In this document: positions 13,888 through 25,600 of the stretch, in pieces
Position numbering within the stretch: the first letter of the stretch is position 1
How the letters are laid out: each line of letters opens with the position of its first letter
Source of the DNA: Rotaria socialis
Taxonomy: Eukaryota; Rotifera; Eurotatoria; Philodinida; Philodinidae
Length of the DNA: 64,000 bases
NCBI GenBank assembly: GCA_905331475.1
Contig: CAJNYU010002706.1
Coordinates: 62,001-126,000, forward strand
Direction: 5' to 3'
The notes under the pieces: model-generated
Told to the model about the DNA's origin: nothing
Seen by the model: only the letters and a program-made list of their open reading frames with translations
Database searches by the model: none
Program-made: the position numbers and the translations under genes

Positions 13888-16772
13888 ATGGCTGACTTTT
13901 ATGAAATACTCGAAGTTACAAAAACAGCCACAGAAGATGAAATCAAAAAAGCGTAAGTAATACGTATAAACATTAATCTTTTTTTATTGGATATATATTA
14001 TGTAAATTTTAGATATCGACGATTAGCTCTAAAGGTAACTGTTGTGTTAAATTATTAGAACATATTTTAACTGAACTATTTTAGTGGCATCCGGATAAAA
14101 ATCTTACAAATAAAGCTCAAGCAGAAGAAAAATTTAAATTAATATCTGAAGCGTATGAAGTTTTATCTGATAGTAAGTAGAAAAAAAGAAATTTTTCTAG
14201 ACAAAATCAAGCATTGATTTCATTTGGAAACCAGTATCAGCAGTAGTCGTTTATTTTTTTCCCCTAATAAAAAAAATATAAACAGGTCGTGGACGATTTT
14301 TATACGATCAATTGGGTCCATCAATTGTTTATAGCGAAAGAACAAACGAAGAACTTGAAGAATTATTTCGTACGATAATTGTTGATCAAGAATTTTCCAA
14401 AGTCTGTCAACAAGAATTGAAACAACACGAAAAATTTCCTCACAATAACTCTTCATCATTACTCAATCCAATAAATGAATATGATTATGAAGAAGTTTCA
14501 GTAATTGACAATGAAAATGAATTAAAACCACATATTGTTCATGAAATAAATATGTCTGTTCATTATGATTTCGAAATTGATGAAAACAGTTCAGATTTAA
14601 GATTGATTAAAAAGTATTTTAATATAATTAAACAAGAAGATCAAGATGTGCCAAAAAAGAATCGTTTTTCAAATTTAAATTTATCAAATGATATTGATCG
14701 TTTTATTAAAATGCATGATTATCTTCATCATTCACAACAACATGAAACAAAAACGAGCAAGCAAGAATTAAAAAAAACCCAGAAATCTATTATAAAACAA
14801 CGCGAAACAAACAAAAATCAAAACAAACCTGCAATAATAACATCAGCAAATCAAAACAAACCTGCAACAATAACATCAACAAATCAAAACAAACCTACAA
14901 TAATAACATCAACAAGTCAAAGCAAATCAAAAATCACAAAATCGACAAATCAAACAGATGAATTTGATTCGGCTGCTTTAGCTCACATTGTCGAACAACA
15001 ATTAGAGGCTGCTCGTCGAGCAGCTTCAATGAAAAATTTTAATCCAATTCCAAATCAATCAGTTCGTAAACAAGCAGTTAATCGAGCAAAATTTGTTCAA
15101 CCACCAAAATTGAATTCGAAACCAACAGAACAAATTTCTCGCCATCGTATTGATCATATTGAATTTCCTAAAACAACTCTCACTCGTTCTTTACGTAAAC
15201 CATCAAATCCCAATGATGAAATCATTTCGAAACCCGTCGAATCAAAAACTGAACGACAAAAGCTTTTATTACTTGATCAACAAGGATTATTATTATCTAC
15301 CATCGCATTAGGCGCACGAAAGATTCCAGATAATATTACATCGATTGAATTACTTGAAGTTCCAATTAGAAGAAAAAATGGAAAAGAATATCAAGGCTTT
15401 CAACTTGTTAGCTTTGAAACGCTTGATGATAATCCTATTCCTGAAAGTCCTGTTCTTCGCCGTACGAAATCAATGAGACAAAATAATAAGACAAGCGAAA
15501 TACCAAATAAACGTTTGTCAACAGATATTGATAATGGAACATCACAAAACTTCTCTAAATTAGCTTCGCCGTTGAAAAGTATCAAACGTAATATGCATCA
15601 TAAAAATGAAACAGCACTTAATAATAAACAAGTATGCAAAGAAGATATAAAAGGTAGGAAATTGTAATAAGATAGCATTGGGAAATTGTAAAACAGTTAG
15701 AATTGACGACTACTGCTGCTACTGCTGATAATTTTATTAATCTTGCTCTGAAATAATTAATATTAATATCTAATGAATTTTTGAAATAAATTGCAGAAGA
15801 GAAACGTCGAAAATACGATCAATTAGGTCGTGCTGGTTTATCGAATTCCTATGGTAATGGTTTTTCATCTAGCAACAGTTATGAAGGATTTTCAGAAGAT
15901 TTCCTTAACCAAACATTTCAATTTCACAATCCATTCGATATTTTTGAACAGTTCATGTCACACTTTGGTATGGAGGATGATTTTGGTAGGTCAATGTTCT
16001 TTTTTTTCAAAACAATAAGCTCTTTCATAGACAATGAAATGCGAGCTTTGAAATATTGCTTTTTTTGCTTATTGTTTTTTTTTAGACATATTGAAAAATC
16101 ATATTTTTCTCTCTGGTGAGAATACCAGAAGAAAAACACAAACTTTGTATTTATTTTTTCCCCCAAATGATGCTCGTATAATGCATGAGGTGATTTGGAA
16201 TGTTTGATATATCCTTAATTAAAATATTAATTACTAGATCATTACTGTTTAGCCGTTAAATGTTTAACTATTTTTCTTTCTTTCTTTCTTTCTAGGTTTT
16301 GGTGTGAATCCATTTGCTAATTTACAACGGCATCAAAATACTCGAAACCCAAACTCGTCTACATCGAGACATGCACCACAACAAATGACATTGCTCGATA
16401 ATTTCTTTTCTCCGATGAGAATGCCTGTATTTGATCATCAAACATTTGCTCATGGTTTTGGAGGAAATAATTTGGGAACCGTTTCATCATTTAATATATC
16501 CTATGGGTTTGTATATTTAGGAAAGAGTAATATTTTACATTATCTATTTATAGCGGTGGTTCTCAACCAATATCAAAAAAAACGACAAAATCGTCTAAAA
16601 TAATGAATGGTCGACGCATAACAACTACAAGGTAAAAAAAATTCCCAAATACATTTTTATGCTAAAATATTTTTTTAGAGTGGAAGAAAATGGCCAAACA
16701 ATTGAAATTGTTGAAGAAGATGGTCAAATAAAGTCAAAAAAGGTTAACGGAGTTTTACAATCTATTAAATAA
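13888..16772 (+). CDS. DNAJB6: DNAJB6-like J-domain co-chaperone
   Basis: The short form joins exons 13888-13952, 14013-14034, 14085-14172, 15797-15985, 16296-16506, 16554-16631 and 16679-16772 into 248 aa, close to the short human DNAJB6 form. The J domain is [10 protein letters not shown]...IKKAYRRLALKWHPDKN with HPD at 31-33, ending [17 protein letters not shown]-rich and S/T-rich middle follows (FNPFD-type and HGFGG segments). The C-terminus carries the family's signature [24 protein letters not shown] and NGVLQSIK. These proteins recruit Hsp70 and suppress aggregation of polyglutamine and amyloid proteins. A second, 1,368-nt exon at 14286-15653 is in phase with both neighbours, so an inclusion form of 704 aa is possible (listed separately). 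A poly(A) signal AATAAA is at 16794. Identification is secure. DNAJB2, 7 and 8 are the nearest alternatives. Confidence 0.92.
14286..15653 (+). other. symmetric optional exon inside the DNAJB6-like gene
   Basis: The exon has a good acceptor (AACAG) and a donor (AAAG|GTAGGA). It starts and ends in phase 1 and is 456 codons long. Read from the J-domain exon it begins [11 protein letters not shown], a second version of the [13 protein letters not shown] end of the J domain in the next exon. The rest is charged, low-complexity sequence with no recognised domain, including four 11-residue repeats. If the donor is not used, the frame ends at TAA 15665-15667 and gives a 518-aa terminal form that keeps a complete J domain. 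If it is used, both J-domain ends lie in one protein. The frame stays open for 1.37 kb and shows the local codon preference, so it is almost certainly coding. How it is used is unknown. Confidence 0.75.
14816..14947 (+). repeat. four 33-bp coding tandem repeats
   Basis: Four consecutive 33-bp units in the optional DnaJ exon encode [33 protein letters not shown] and [11 protein letters not shown]. The first three are nearly identical, the fourth is diverged. The asparagine/glutamine-rich character is notable in a gene whose family handles aggregation-prone proteins. Confidence 0.85.
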
Positions 16773-17025
16773 ATCACTGAATCATTCAGAACAAATAAAG
16801 CATTCGCATTCCAACACATATACAAGCATGAAACTGTTTCTATACATATGACATATTCATGAATTTTCTTTTTGTATGATTTATGTGTTGTTCAATCGAG
16901 GAATTTTTTTCTATTTTTCACGAATCGAAGGATATTCTGGTTTTTTCTTTTTCTTTTCTAATTACGACTAAAGTGCTGATGCTGTCCTACGCTCATCTGT
17001 TTCGTTGTGTGCCTGTGTTTATGTC

Positions 17026-17030
<5 letters not shown>

Positions 17031-17061
<31 letters not shown>
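17031..17061. repeat. (GT)n microsatellite
   Basis: An uninterrupted run of about 15 GT units upstream of the EF-hand gene, in its promoter or 5' UTR region. Confidence 0.95.
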
Positions 17062-17063
<2 letters not shown>

Positions 17064-17170
17064 TAGTATACGAGATATTTATTAAAATGAATCGGAAAAG
17101 ATAAGCAGTAAAGTCAAATCAAAACTAACAGCAAAATTCTTTAACAGTTCTTAATTTTAGAGAACATATA

Positions 17171-17811
17171 ATGAGCCAGTCTAATGACAGCACTTTGGTA
17201 GGTGGAACACGTTCTCAAAATTTATCTTTACCTATTGAATTATCAGCGGAAAAGATACAAGATTTTCAAGCTGCTTTTAGTATTATGGATACACAATCGA
17301 AAGGTTTTGTAGGAGCTGAAGATATCATTCAAGTAGCAGAAGCGGCAGGTATTTTTTAAAGAAAACCTGATGTTTCACTGTCTGATCTATTATTTTTTGT
17401 TATTAATCTTTGAAGATATGACATTAGCAGTGAATGAAGCACAACTACTACTTGGTTCAGCTGATGAAGATCATTCAGGTGGCATTGATATGAGAGAATT
17501 TATTTCAATAATGACGACGCCTATTAATACAGAAGATCTAGAAGATGAACTTCGTGCGACATTTCGCGTATTTGACAAAGATGGAAATGGAACGATTAAT
17601 GCTAATGAACTTAAACGATTTGTTCGAGTAAGATAAAAACCGCCAAAACGCGAAAAGAGATTCGTTTTCATTATCATTTTTCAACCATATTTAGTTATGG
17701 GATAGTGAATTAACAGAAGACGAAGCTGATGATATGATCGTTCAAGCTGATCCAAACAAGACAGGTTCAATTACTTATGATGCTTTCATACAATTTCTTC
17801 TTCATACATAA
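17171..17811 (+). CDS. calmodulin-like EF-hand protein
   Basis: Exons 17171-17348, 17416-17627 and 17695-17811 join into 168 aa. Four EF-hand loops can be placed. Loop 1 (40-51, DTQSKGFVGAED) lacks acidic residues at positions 3 and 5. Loop 2 (76-87, DEDHSGGIDMRE) and loop 3 (113-124, DKDGNGTINANE) are canonical. Loop 4 (149-160, DPNKTGSITYDA) lacks the final glutamate. So two of four sites should bind calcium well. The layout resembles calmodulin, centrin or troponin C, with a 20-residue N-terminal extension. It is not calmodulin itself, which is far more conserved. An acceptor-like TTAATTTTAG ends at 17160, 10 nt before the ATG, suggesting a 5' UTR intron or trans-splicing. The polyadenylation signal AATAAA is at 17913. 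Confidence 0.88.
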
Positions 17812-20160
17812 GATAATGAATTAATCTAATCATTTTACTTTAGTTTTTGATTTAGATATATAATTTTAGTCATTCATCTATGAAGTTATTTTGATGTTTA
17901 TTTTATTTTACGAATAAAGATTTATTAAAGAAACTTAGATATCTATGTTAATTAGATAAATATAATAACATTTTATCTAAATACTAAAATATCGAATATA
18001 TATTTTGTTAATCATAATTAATAAGTTAAGGAAACATATCTTCAATCTTTCATAGAACGATAAAACATAATGGTTAGACAGATATAAAATGAATTCAAAG
18101 ATTTGAATATGAATATTGTACTGTTAATTGATGTGAAGTTACAATTTTGGTGCTCGATTATCCAATTCAATTTGACATAAAAAATCTCTTACATTGAATA
18201 TTTTTATTTCAAATATGTTGTGTTTTTGATGAATATTAATATTTCTTTATAGAGAAAAAAAATATAAAAGACGATATAGAACTATTCATTGGAATTCCGT
18301 CGCTGAATGTCGTTTTCTATCAAACTATCCCATCATGTTCGTGGGATGAGACGGAATACTGGAATATAGTTTAAAAGACGTTTGCTCTTAGACAGAAAAT
18401 GAATGGTCGTCTTTGTCTTCTTAGTCTCTGCTTGAGTTGAAGGATTGCAGAATTTTCTATCAAAAATTTAAATAACTACTAGTACAATGTTTAAATTTTA
18501 TGTAATCAGATTTTTTTATATTTTAAAGAACGAAGTAATCAAATAAGCTAGCTACAACTTGACTCGTCTTTCGGTTAAAGAAATTAAAAATCTAACAGCA
18601 TATTTGTATGTATCTTGTTTATCAACTTGATAGATGTCAACTGATATCACAAATCATCAACCTTTATAATTCATAAAATTTTAAAATTTATTCATGATTA
18701 AACATAATTCAAAAGATAAATTCCATCTTTAGCATTGATTACCATGGAAAATTCACAGAGTTAACTGTTTAGAAATACATATTGATATAGTTGCGAACAA
18801 TAAATCAAAATGATTTATTTTCATCGCAATGTTTTGAGTAAGAAATGAATTACAATTGATGTTATTTGGTTTTACTGTAAAATGTAATCATCATTCAATA
18901 ACGAAATATACCATAGAAAGTTTTTTACTATATTTATTATAAATACTATACCCACAAACGGCACTAGATATCATTTTGTAGACCTATAGTTCAATCGTAG
19001 ATTAATGTATTTGTTACAACCTGTTAGAAAATGTTCATTAAAAAATAGGAATTTATTATTTCAAGAAATGAGTTGATAGTTGTTGTGGATAAAAGTCAAA
19101 GTTAGTCTGACCAAGAGTCATCGCAAAACGTGAATAGTTACTCACGAACAAACATAATCAACTTATAACAACGGCCGTTTGAGGCTGTTTTGCTTATTTG
19201 TATGATTCATTAAGTAGAGAAAAATTCCAAAAGCGATTTATCTTATTGCCGCTTGAGAATGTGACTGTGTGGGTTTGAGTGAATGCGTAATTGAAGAGAT
19301 AAATCCAACCTTCACAACGTCATTTACACCCATATTCATACTGAAAAGCGACCATCAAAAGTCTTGAAAATATCTTGAGATCACTGAGGGTGGAATTCTC
19401 TATCGATGGATGTGAAATATCTTATATTTAGCATAGAATTCAATCATCATAAACGTTCACAAAAATCGTAAATGTCCAAAGACAGTCGATCATTTAAAAA
19501 GTTGTATATCTACCAGGGCTGCTCACTTGTTCGCATACAAAAAAACGTTTTATTCAAAAGGCGAATTCGAGTTTTGTGTAGCAACAATTCTCTACCAAAT
19601 CAATTTAGAATGCTGCCATTGAACAACCTTCGTGCTCTTAATAAAAGTTAAATCAACATGGTTCACACTTTTTTTATATAGATTATCTGTCAAATAGAAT
19701 CGAATAATTCAGTGAAACCAAGTTTTGAAACGCTCTTTTAGTTGTCTTCCTGCGTTTTGCCTAAGATAAAGTTATCAAAAGATAAAACCAACTTAAATAT
19801 CCTACGCTTCAATTCATAAGAAACAGCAAAATAATATAATGATAATCACAACAAATCCATGCTGTAGTTAAACAACGAGAAAAGCGATTGAACACAATTG
19901 TAATACGACCTTTCCGTTTCAATCCTATCATTTTCCTTCAGCAATACCATCAATATTTATATAACATTTTAGAATAGTTCTTTGCCTTCCATCAGACGCC
20001 ACCAGGGTTGCCACCTCTTCCGCTTTTTGCGGAAACTTTCCGCTTTTTTACCTTTTTTCCGCTGTTCCGCTTTTTCGTATAAAACGTGTTGCATATCAAA
20101 CATACGTACAGAATAATATTTGATATTATTGAATCAATTCTTATTGTTTACAAATACCGT
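17812..20160. other. gene-poor stretch leading into the assembly gap
   Basis: No exon recognised. An inverted-repeat structure lies at 18293-18357 (ATTCCGTC...GACGGAAT around ATCCCA...TGGGAT). CAGGGCTGCTCAC near 19515 and CAGGGTTGCCACC near 20005 resemble hAT transposon ends. The latter is followed by TTTCCGCTTTTT repeats that run up to the gap. Confidence 0.4.
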
Positions 20161-20260
20161 NNNNNNNNNNNNNNNNNNNNNNNNNNNNNNNNNNNNNNNN
20201 NNNNNNNNNNNNNNNNNNNNNNNNNNNNNNNNNNNNNNNNNNNNNNNNNNNNNNNNNNNN
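20161..20260. other. assembly gap (100 N)
   Basis: Exactly 100 undetermined bases, the usual size of a scaffold gap of unknown length. Repetitive sequence abuts it on the left. Confidence 1.
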
Positions 20261-20327
20261 TCACTATGTAATAGTGCTATAATGTAATTACACAATGACA
20301 TTATAATTCAACATAAGGTTAGACTAT

Positions 20328-20370
20328 ACGGAATTTACTTTTGCAGTTTTTCTGCAAAAGTAAATTTCGT
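20328..20370. repeat. 19-bp stem hairpin
   Basis: ACGGAATTTACTTTTGCAG (20328-20346), a TTTTT loop, then CTGCAAAAGTAAATTTCGT (20352-20370). The arms pair over 19 bp, with the single difference forming a G-T wobble on the transcribed plus strand. It could be a small palindromic element or a structured RNA. It looks short for a microRNA precursor. Confidence 0.75.
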
Positions 20371-21584
20371 CAAAATGGTAGTCTCTCTTTATATTCATTG
20401 TGCAGTTATTTTCGCTGCTGTTAAAAACAAATGATTTAGAAATTTTGAGACATTCGACAATCCAATAAAATTTAACACCGAGTAGTTAAACAATCATGAA
20501 TTATTTTAAACGTCATACTTTATGCATGTACCACATCATTAAGACTAATACTCTTGAGACAAAGTTCAAAGTATGGAATGATATAAACAGCACATTTATC
20601 ATCAAAAACTGATGGCCATGCCAAGGCTGTAGAAAGACGTTAGTAAAGTTAACAATCCAAAAAATAAATTCTCTTGTCACACAGAGTCTTTGAATTCTAT
20701 CAAATTTTGATAAAAAAATTATTTCTAAAAACTAATCAAACAAATAAATTCTTATAATAGTACACTAAATATAAGCATGTAAAACAAGAGTTCCTACGTT
20801 GTTTAAAAGAATTCTGTGTACACTTCTCAGTTTCTTGCATGGCTTGAAGATCAAATTTAGCAATCGATTTTTCAAATAAACACTTGAAACAAACAAAATA
20901 ATCCATGAAAAAAGAAGAAAATAAAATAAGATAGATCTCATAGCAAAATTGTAGACACAATAAAGAAAATATGAGTAAGATTTTTCAATCGTTTCGATTT
21001 CTTATGGCAAATGTGAAGAAGTAAGAAGTCTTTCCTTGAAATATTGATGTCCGTGTTTAGAAGCATAAATCATATAATTATAGGATTGACTAGAGTTAAC
21101 GTAATTTCAAAATTGGCCTTCTTTCTTGTAGAAATTACTAGAATAATAAAGTGACACATGATAAAGTATTAATGAATTTAAGTGAAGGTGAATGAAAATT
21201 TATTTGTATGATTTATTTCATGATGAACAAAATAAGTAGTTGAGCAGAGATGTGAATGGAGAAGAAATAGTTATAATTCTACTGCAGATGCAGAATAAGA
21301 ACATCTTCTGCACAAATTGATCTAACTCAGGTGCATATATCAAAGGTTGTGGGAAACGCAATGCTCTTTTTCTACAGTTACACTTTCGTCAAGTAGCTTT
21401 CTTGATAAACGCTGGAATCTTGTTCGTCAGGCTATTATCTACGAGCAAAGGCGACATCTCCGATCCAATACCTTTCGTTGGTTGATAAACTTCATAAGTC
21501 AAAATACAGTAGGGCGATCTCAGAAAAATGATATTCTGTTCCTTTTAATATTCAATATATTATATCAGTAATAATTTATTTCTG
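20371..21584. other. intergenic stretch upstream of SCFD2
   Basis: No recognised exon on either strand. Short open frames have no conserved features. It should contain the SCFD2 promoter and 5' UTR. Confidence 0.4.
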
Positions 21585-24500
21585 ATGTCAACTTCAATAT
21601 CATTATCAACTATTAAAGCGTATCATATAGCCGCATTATGTAAACTTTGTTCCGATGCTTTAGTTTTAGTTGATAACATTACTCTGGAATGGTTGCGTAT
21701 AACAAATATAATAGGACATTTATTTTGTTCAGTAAATCGTCCAACTATAAAACTAATCAATGACCAAGTAAACAAATAAAACTTTTTTTTTTAATATTTG
21801 ATCTGTTTTTTTTGCTTTTCTTTTTAAAGGACTTATTTGAAAATAATAAACATTCACATCTAATTATCATTCTTCAACAATCAATACCAATAAATCGTTT
21901 AAATGACATATGTACTGAACAAAATTTTGATTCAATTCTATTACTAACAAGTTCACCATCAATCATCGATGATCATAATAATGAATGGGACGAACATCTA
22001 ATTGATATATTACAAAGAAAAACTTTGCATTTTCCTTTTATTTCCATAACAGATTCATTACTTTTAATACCAACTCTTATTCCATATCAGCTACCAACTA
22101 TTGAAACTCTGACTTCACTTTCCAATGAAAAAATTAAAGTAAATAGTATAAAAGAAAAGTTTCCTATTCATTTAAAACTAAATATCGTCTGTCTCATAAT
22201 AGACGATGACATCATTAGACACTATATTCGACAAGGATGAAATCAAAACCATTCGAGTAATGAATAAAAGTTCGTTTGCTTTTTTGGTATACTTAAACGA
22301 ATAGTCTATTATAGGTTCATGCTGAAATGTTAAATAGTTTAATGGCAAGTATGAATGGACGTGAAGATATTTTTATACTTGGTCCATTGAGTCATGTTAT
22401 TGCTCGTGAATATACACAAATGACAAACGTCAAACAACGACGAAGAGTATCAGATTGTATGGTCACTTTTATTCTTAAAATTTTCTTTTATTTTGTTTTA
22501 GTCTGGTGAAAATAAAATTGCTTTACTATTAATTGATCGACATTTAGATTTAGCAACACCATCATCTCATCAACAAGATACTTTACTTGCTCAAATTATT
22601 AATTTTTTACCTAATGTACGTATAAAAAGTTTCGATGATTGTCATCAACGTACGATTGATATCAAAGTGGATACACGGGCTTTGCTAAAAAATCTATCGT
22701 AAGTTTATAAAAATAATTAAATAAAAATTGTCATTGTGTTATTTCATTTATAGATCGAAATTCGAGAATGATTTTAATTCATATTTATTTGCTGACATGA
22801 AACGACGAGTAGGCAATGCAGATGCTGAATCAGTTTTTGATAATATTATTTATTCGAAATCGAAAGTATGTATAGTCAAAACAGGTTTTTTATTGGCTGG
22901 CGCCTAAAATATATTTTTATACTTCAATATTTTGCTAACATAATAAAATAATTTCTTTGCTTATGAACTTTTCGTCAGAACTTACATATTGGAAAAAAGA
23001 TCTTATGTGGGAATCCTAAGTTTTTAAACTTTTTTAAAATCGTTTTCCAATTCACATATGAACAAGTTTTTCATAGGATAAGTTATCTAAGTAAATGAAT
23101 TTCCCGTACAGAAAACACGAATTCAGCCAATAAAACGAAACAATCTTATTAGCTCTGTTACACTGTTGAAGTCTCGAGTAATCTGAAACTCTCATACCGT
23201 CCTAAAGCTAGTTTAAATTCAAAATGCCATGGTGAATTTGAGTCAGTGTAAAATCCTTCACATTTAAATTTTGGAGATCGTATAAACGTGTTCGCGTATC
23301 GGCAAGTATTGATGAACATTCACACTCATTGTTTTCTAATTACAAATTTCTAAGATTAACACTTATCTTAGGCGAAAAATCTTTGACATCATTTTTCGAT
23401 TTTGAATCAGAAGGATTTGTAATATGCTGACCTAAGAAAACAGTAAATTATTTATCAACGTCTCTTTCCTGGTAGACTTCAGAGACGAAAGTCGACAATC
23501 GATTCTTGCAGTGTTCTCAAAAGAAACTGTAAGATTTATTTAGAAAATTTTGTTAAAATATAATATTTCTGCTTTGATTAACATATAGTTTGAAAGTTGT
23601 TTTTTTGGATATTTAAACCTGACTAGAATAAACATAATACATATAAGTCTAATTCATGAGTTAGAACTTTTTTTTTCGACAGTTATGAAATATTTCTTTT
23701 TTTTTAATTATTATTCAAGGTTGCAACAGCAGATGTTTTCACTCACCTTCTTGAGTCTCTTATCTATAATAATTTGGAAACAAAAATAAAGTCTGTCAAA
23801 GTATCAACTGCAGCTATCAGTGCTTGTTTAGAAAAGTTCAGGTAATAAAACACGATCCCTTTTGTTTTGTACTTTGTTTTTACTGAGTCGTATTTTAGAC
23901 AAGCTCCAAAAGTTCTCTGTAAAAATTATGAGCTCCTAGTCATATCTTGTTGTTTAATGCAAATCATGGAGTCTATTGATGAGAATCAAAATTTTGAACG
24001 ATTAATTGGTCTTGAAAGAATTCTTGTACAAGCTTTAACAACAAATGCTGGTCCTAGTCCATTTTCAATTATATTACGAACATTAAAAGACGACTTGATG
24101 AAACCAGACGAAGAACGGTTAGTAGATTCTATTTGTTTTTAGATATTTCTATCTGTTATTTTTAATTTTTAGTTTATTAAAATTAATTGATTATGTTATT
24201 CTCCTTATCAATATCTATTCTCTTGCTGGTAATGATGTTTTCTATGGTAAAGAAGAAAAAGATCGTGCGCATGTAGCTAATAAAATAATTTTATATTTAA
24301 AATGAAATATATCTTGCTTTTTTTGTATTTTGTAAGAAACTCATAGGAAAAGAAATTCTCAATGATTCGTCATTTACAAAGACACTTCGTGAAAAAATGA
24401 GAAGTAACAAAAGTATCAGTCATTTAAAACAAATTTGGAACATTTTTTTTTCATTGTAGCTCTCGGATATTCATTAGAGATTGAATATGTTCTTGATGTA

Positions 24501-25165
24501 ATCTATCAAAGACTTGATTTAATTTTATCTTATAAAAGACGTTATAAATATCTTAAGTTCGTTTCTATTTTTATTTTATTCTATTAAATCGTTTGTATAC
24601 TTTTTCAATTGATATTTCCTATAGTTCACTTATTGTTCATGGTTCGGATGAACAGCCAGCTTATCGACAATCATTACTTAAACAAATATTTGATTTATTT
24701 AAACAGTATGGAAATTTTGGATTGCCATCATCATCGATTTCATCTCGTTTAACTGGTTCAGCAAATGTTTCTACAATACAACAAGAACAATTAGTGAATG
24801 ATATTGAACATGTACCATTCGATGGTTTTACAGACTTTTTTAAAAGTGCTGCTAGAGGGTTAGAAAGAAAACATTGAATAATAATGTTTAGTCGTAATAT
24901 TTTTTAAATAGATTTTTTGGTGATGCAAAACCATGTATAACTAGTAATGATTATTCTACTATTGTTGTTTTTATTGTTGGCGGGATAACACCTCATGAAA
25001 TTCAACTTATTCATGAATATAGTCAACAGATAAGAAAACAAGTGAGCGAGAGAGAGATAGAAACCTTAAGAAATATTTATGTTTTTTTCATCTTTTTTTT
25101 AGATTATTATTGGCTCATCGGGTATCATGAAACCTGAAGATATTTTATCAATATTATTGAAATGA
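21585..25165 (+). CDS. SCFD2: Sec1-family protein SCFD2
   Basis: Fourteen exons join in frame: 21585-21767, 21830-22138, 22203-22256, 22315-22446, 22502-22698, 22754-22865, 23720-23841, 23899-24117, 24173-24272, 24337-24412, 24460-24556, 24625-24858, 24912-25041 and 25103-25165. The product is 675 aa, similar in length to vertebrate SCFD2. Recognisable pieces are KIALLLIDRHLDLATP (the family's FVDRTLDL element), FERLIGLERILVQAL, the DIEHVPFDGFTDFF segment, FIVGGITPHEI and the C-terminal IIIGSSGIMKPEDIL. SM-family proteins bind SNARE bundles in vesicle fusion. The role of SCFD2 itself is poorly defined. The exon 2/3 joint removes 64 nt that would otherwise look like a frameshift. Intron 6 is 854 bp, the others are short. 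A poly(A) signal is at 25191. Confidence 0.9.
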
Positions 25166-25600
25166 AACTGTTTTTTAAATTTATTTCCCCAATAAACAAA
25201 GACGAAAGAAAATAAAATATTTATAGTCATATTGTTTGCTCTTAATTATGAGAGCAAATGATATGTTTATTTTTGGCTAAGATAATGTTCGTGACTAAAA
25301 CAGCCTTGTATATTTCTTTGATCGGTAAAGATGTAAGCAAAAACAATTGTTCACCACTGACTATAATGAGCTGTATTTCGTGTGTTTGTCATACTTTTAT
25401 TCATTTACTATAGTAAGAAAGAGAAATATGTAGGCTGTATATTGTTGCATACAAACATCGCCCCCACGTTTACCTTTAGTCAGACAGGCAAATGTGAATG
25501 CATTTGAGTGAATGATGTTTTATCAATTGTCTCTTCTGCTCGTATTCATCGATATATACGTGTCATACAATTTATCAGCTGAGTTGATCTTATCGTAAAC

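Noticed and set aside
16883-17104. Open frame through the GT microsatellite
   Set aside because: Its middle is a VCVCVC run from the GT repeat. No conserved residues or splice support.
21347-21571. Open frame before SCFD2 as its N-terminus
   Set aside because: It has no ATG at its start and no resemblance to SCFD2. The next frame (ATG 21585) fits the family start.
22139-22256. Apparent frameshift near the end of SCFD2 exon 2
   Set aside because: A 64-nt GT-AG intron (22139-22202) removes the problem and gives continuous SCFD2-like protein, so neither a frameshift nor a 16-nt mini-intron is needed.
22447-22456. Donor at 22457 for SCFD2 exon 4
   Set aside because: It would create an immediate stop in the next exon. 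The donor GTATCA at 22447 keeps the frame and the conserved sequence.
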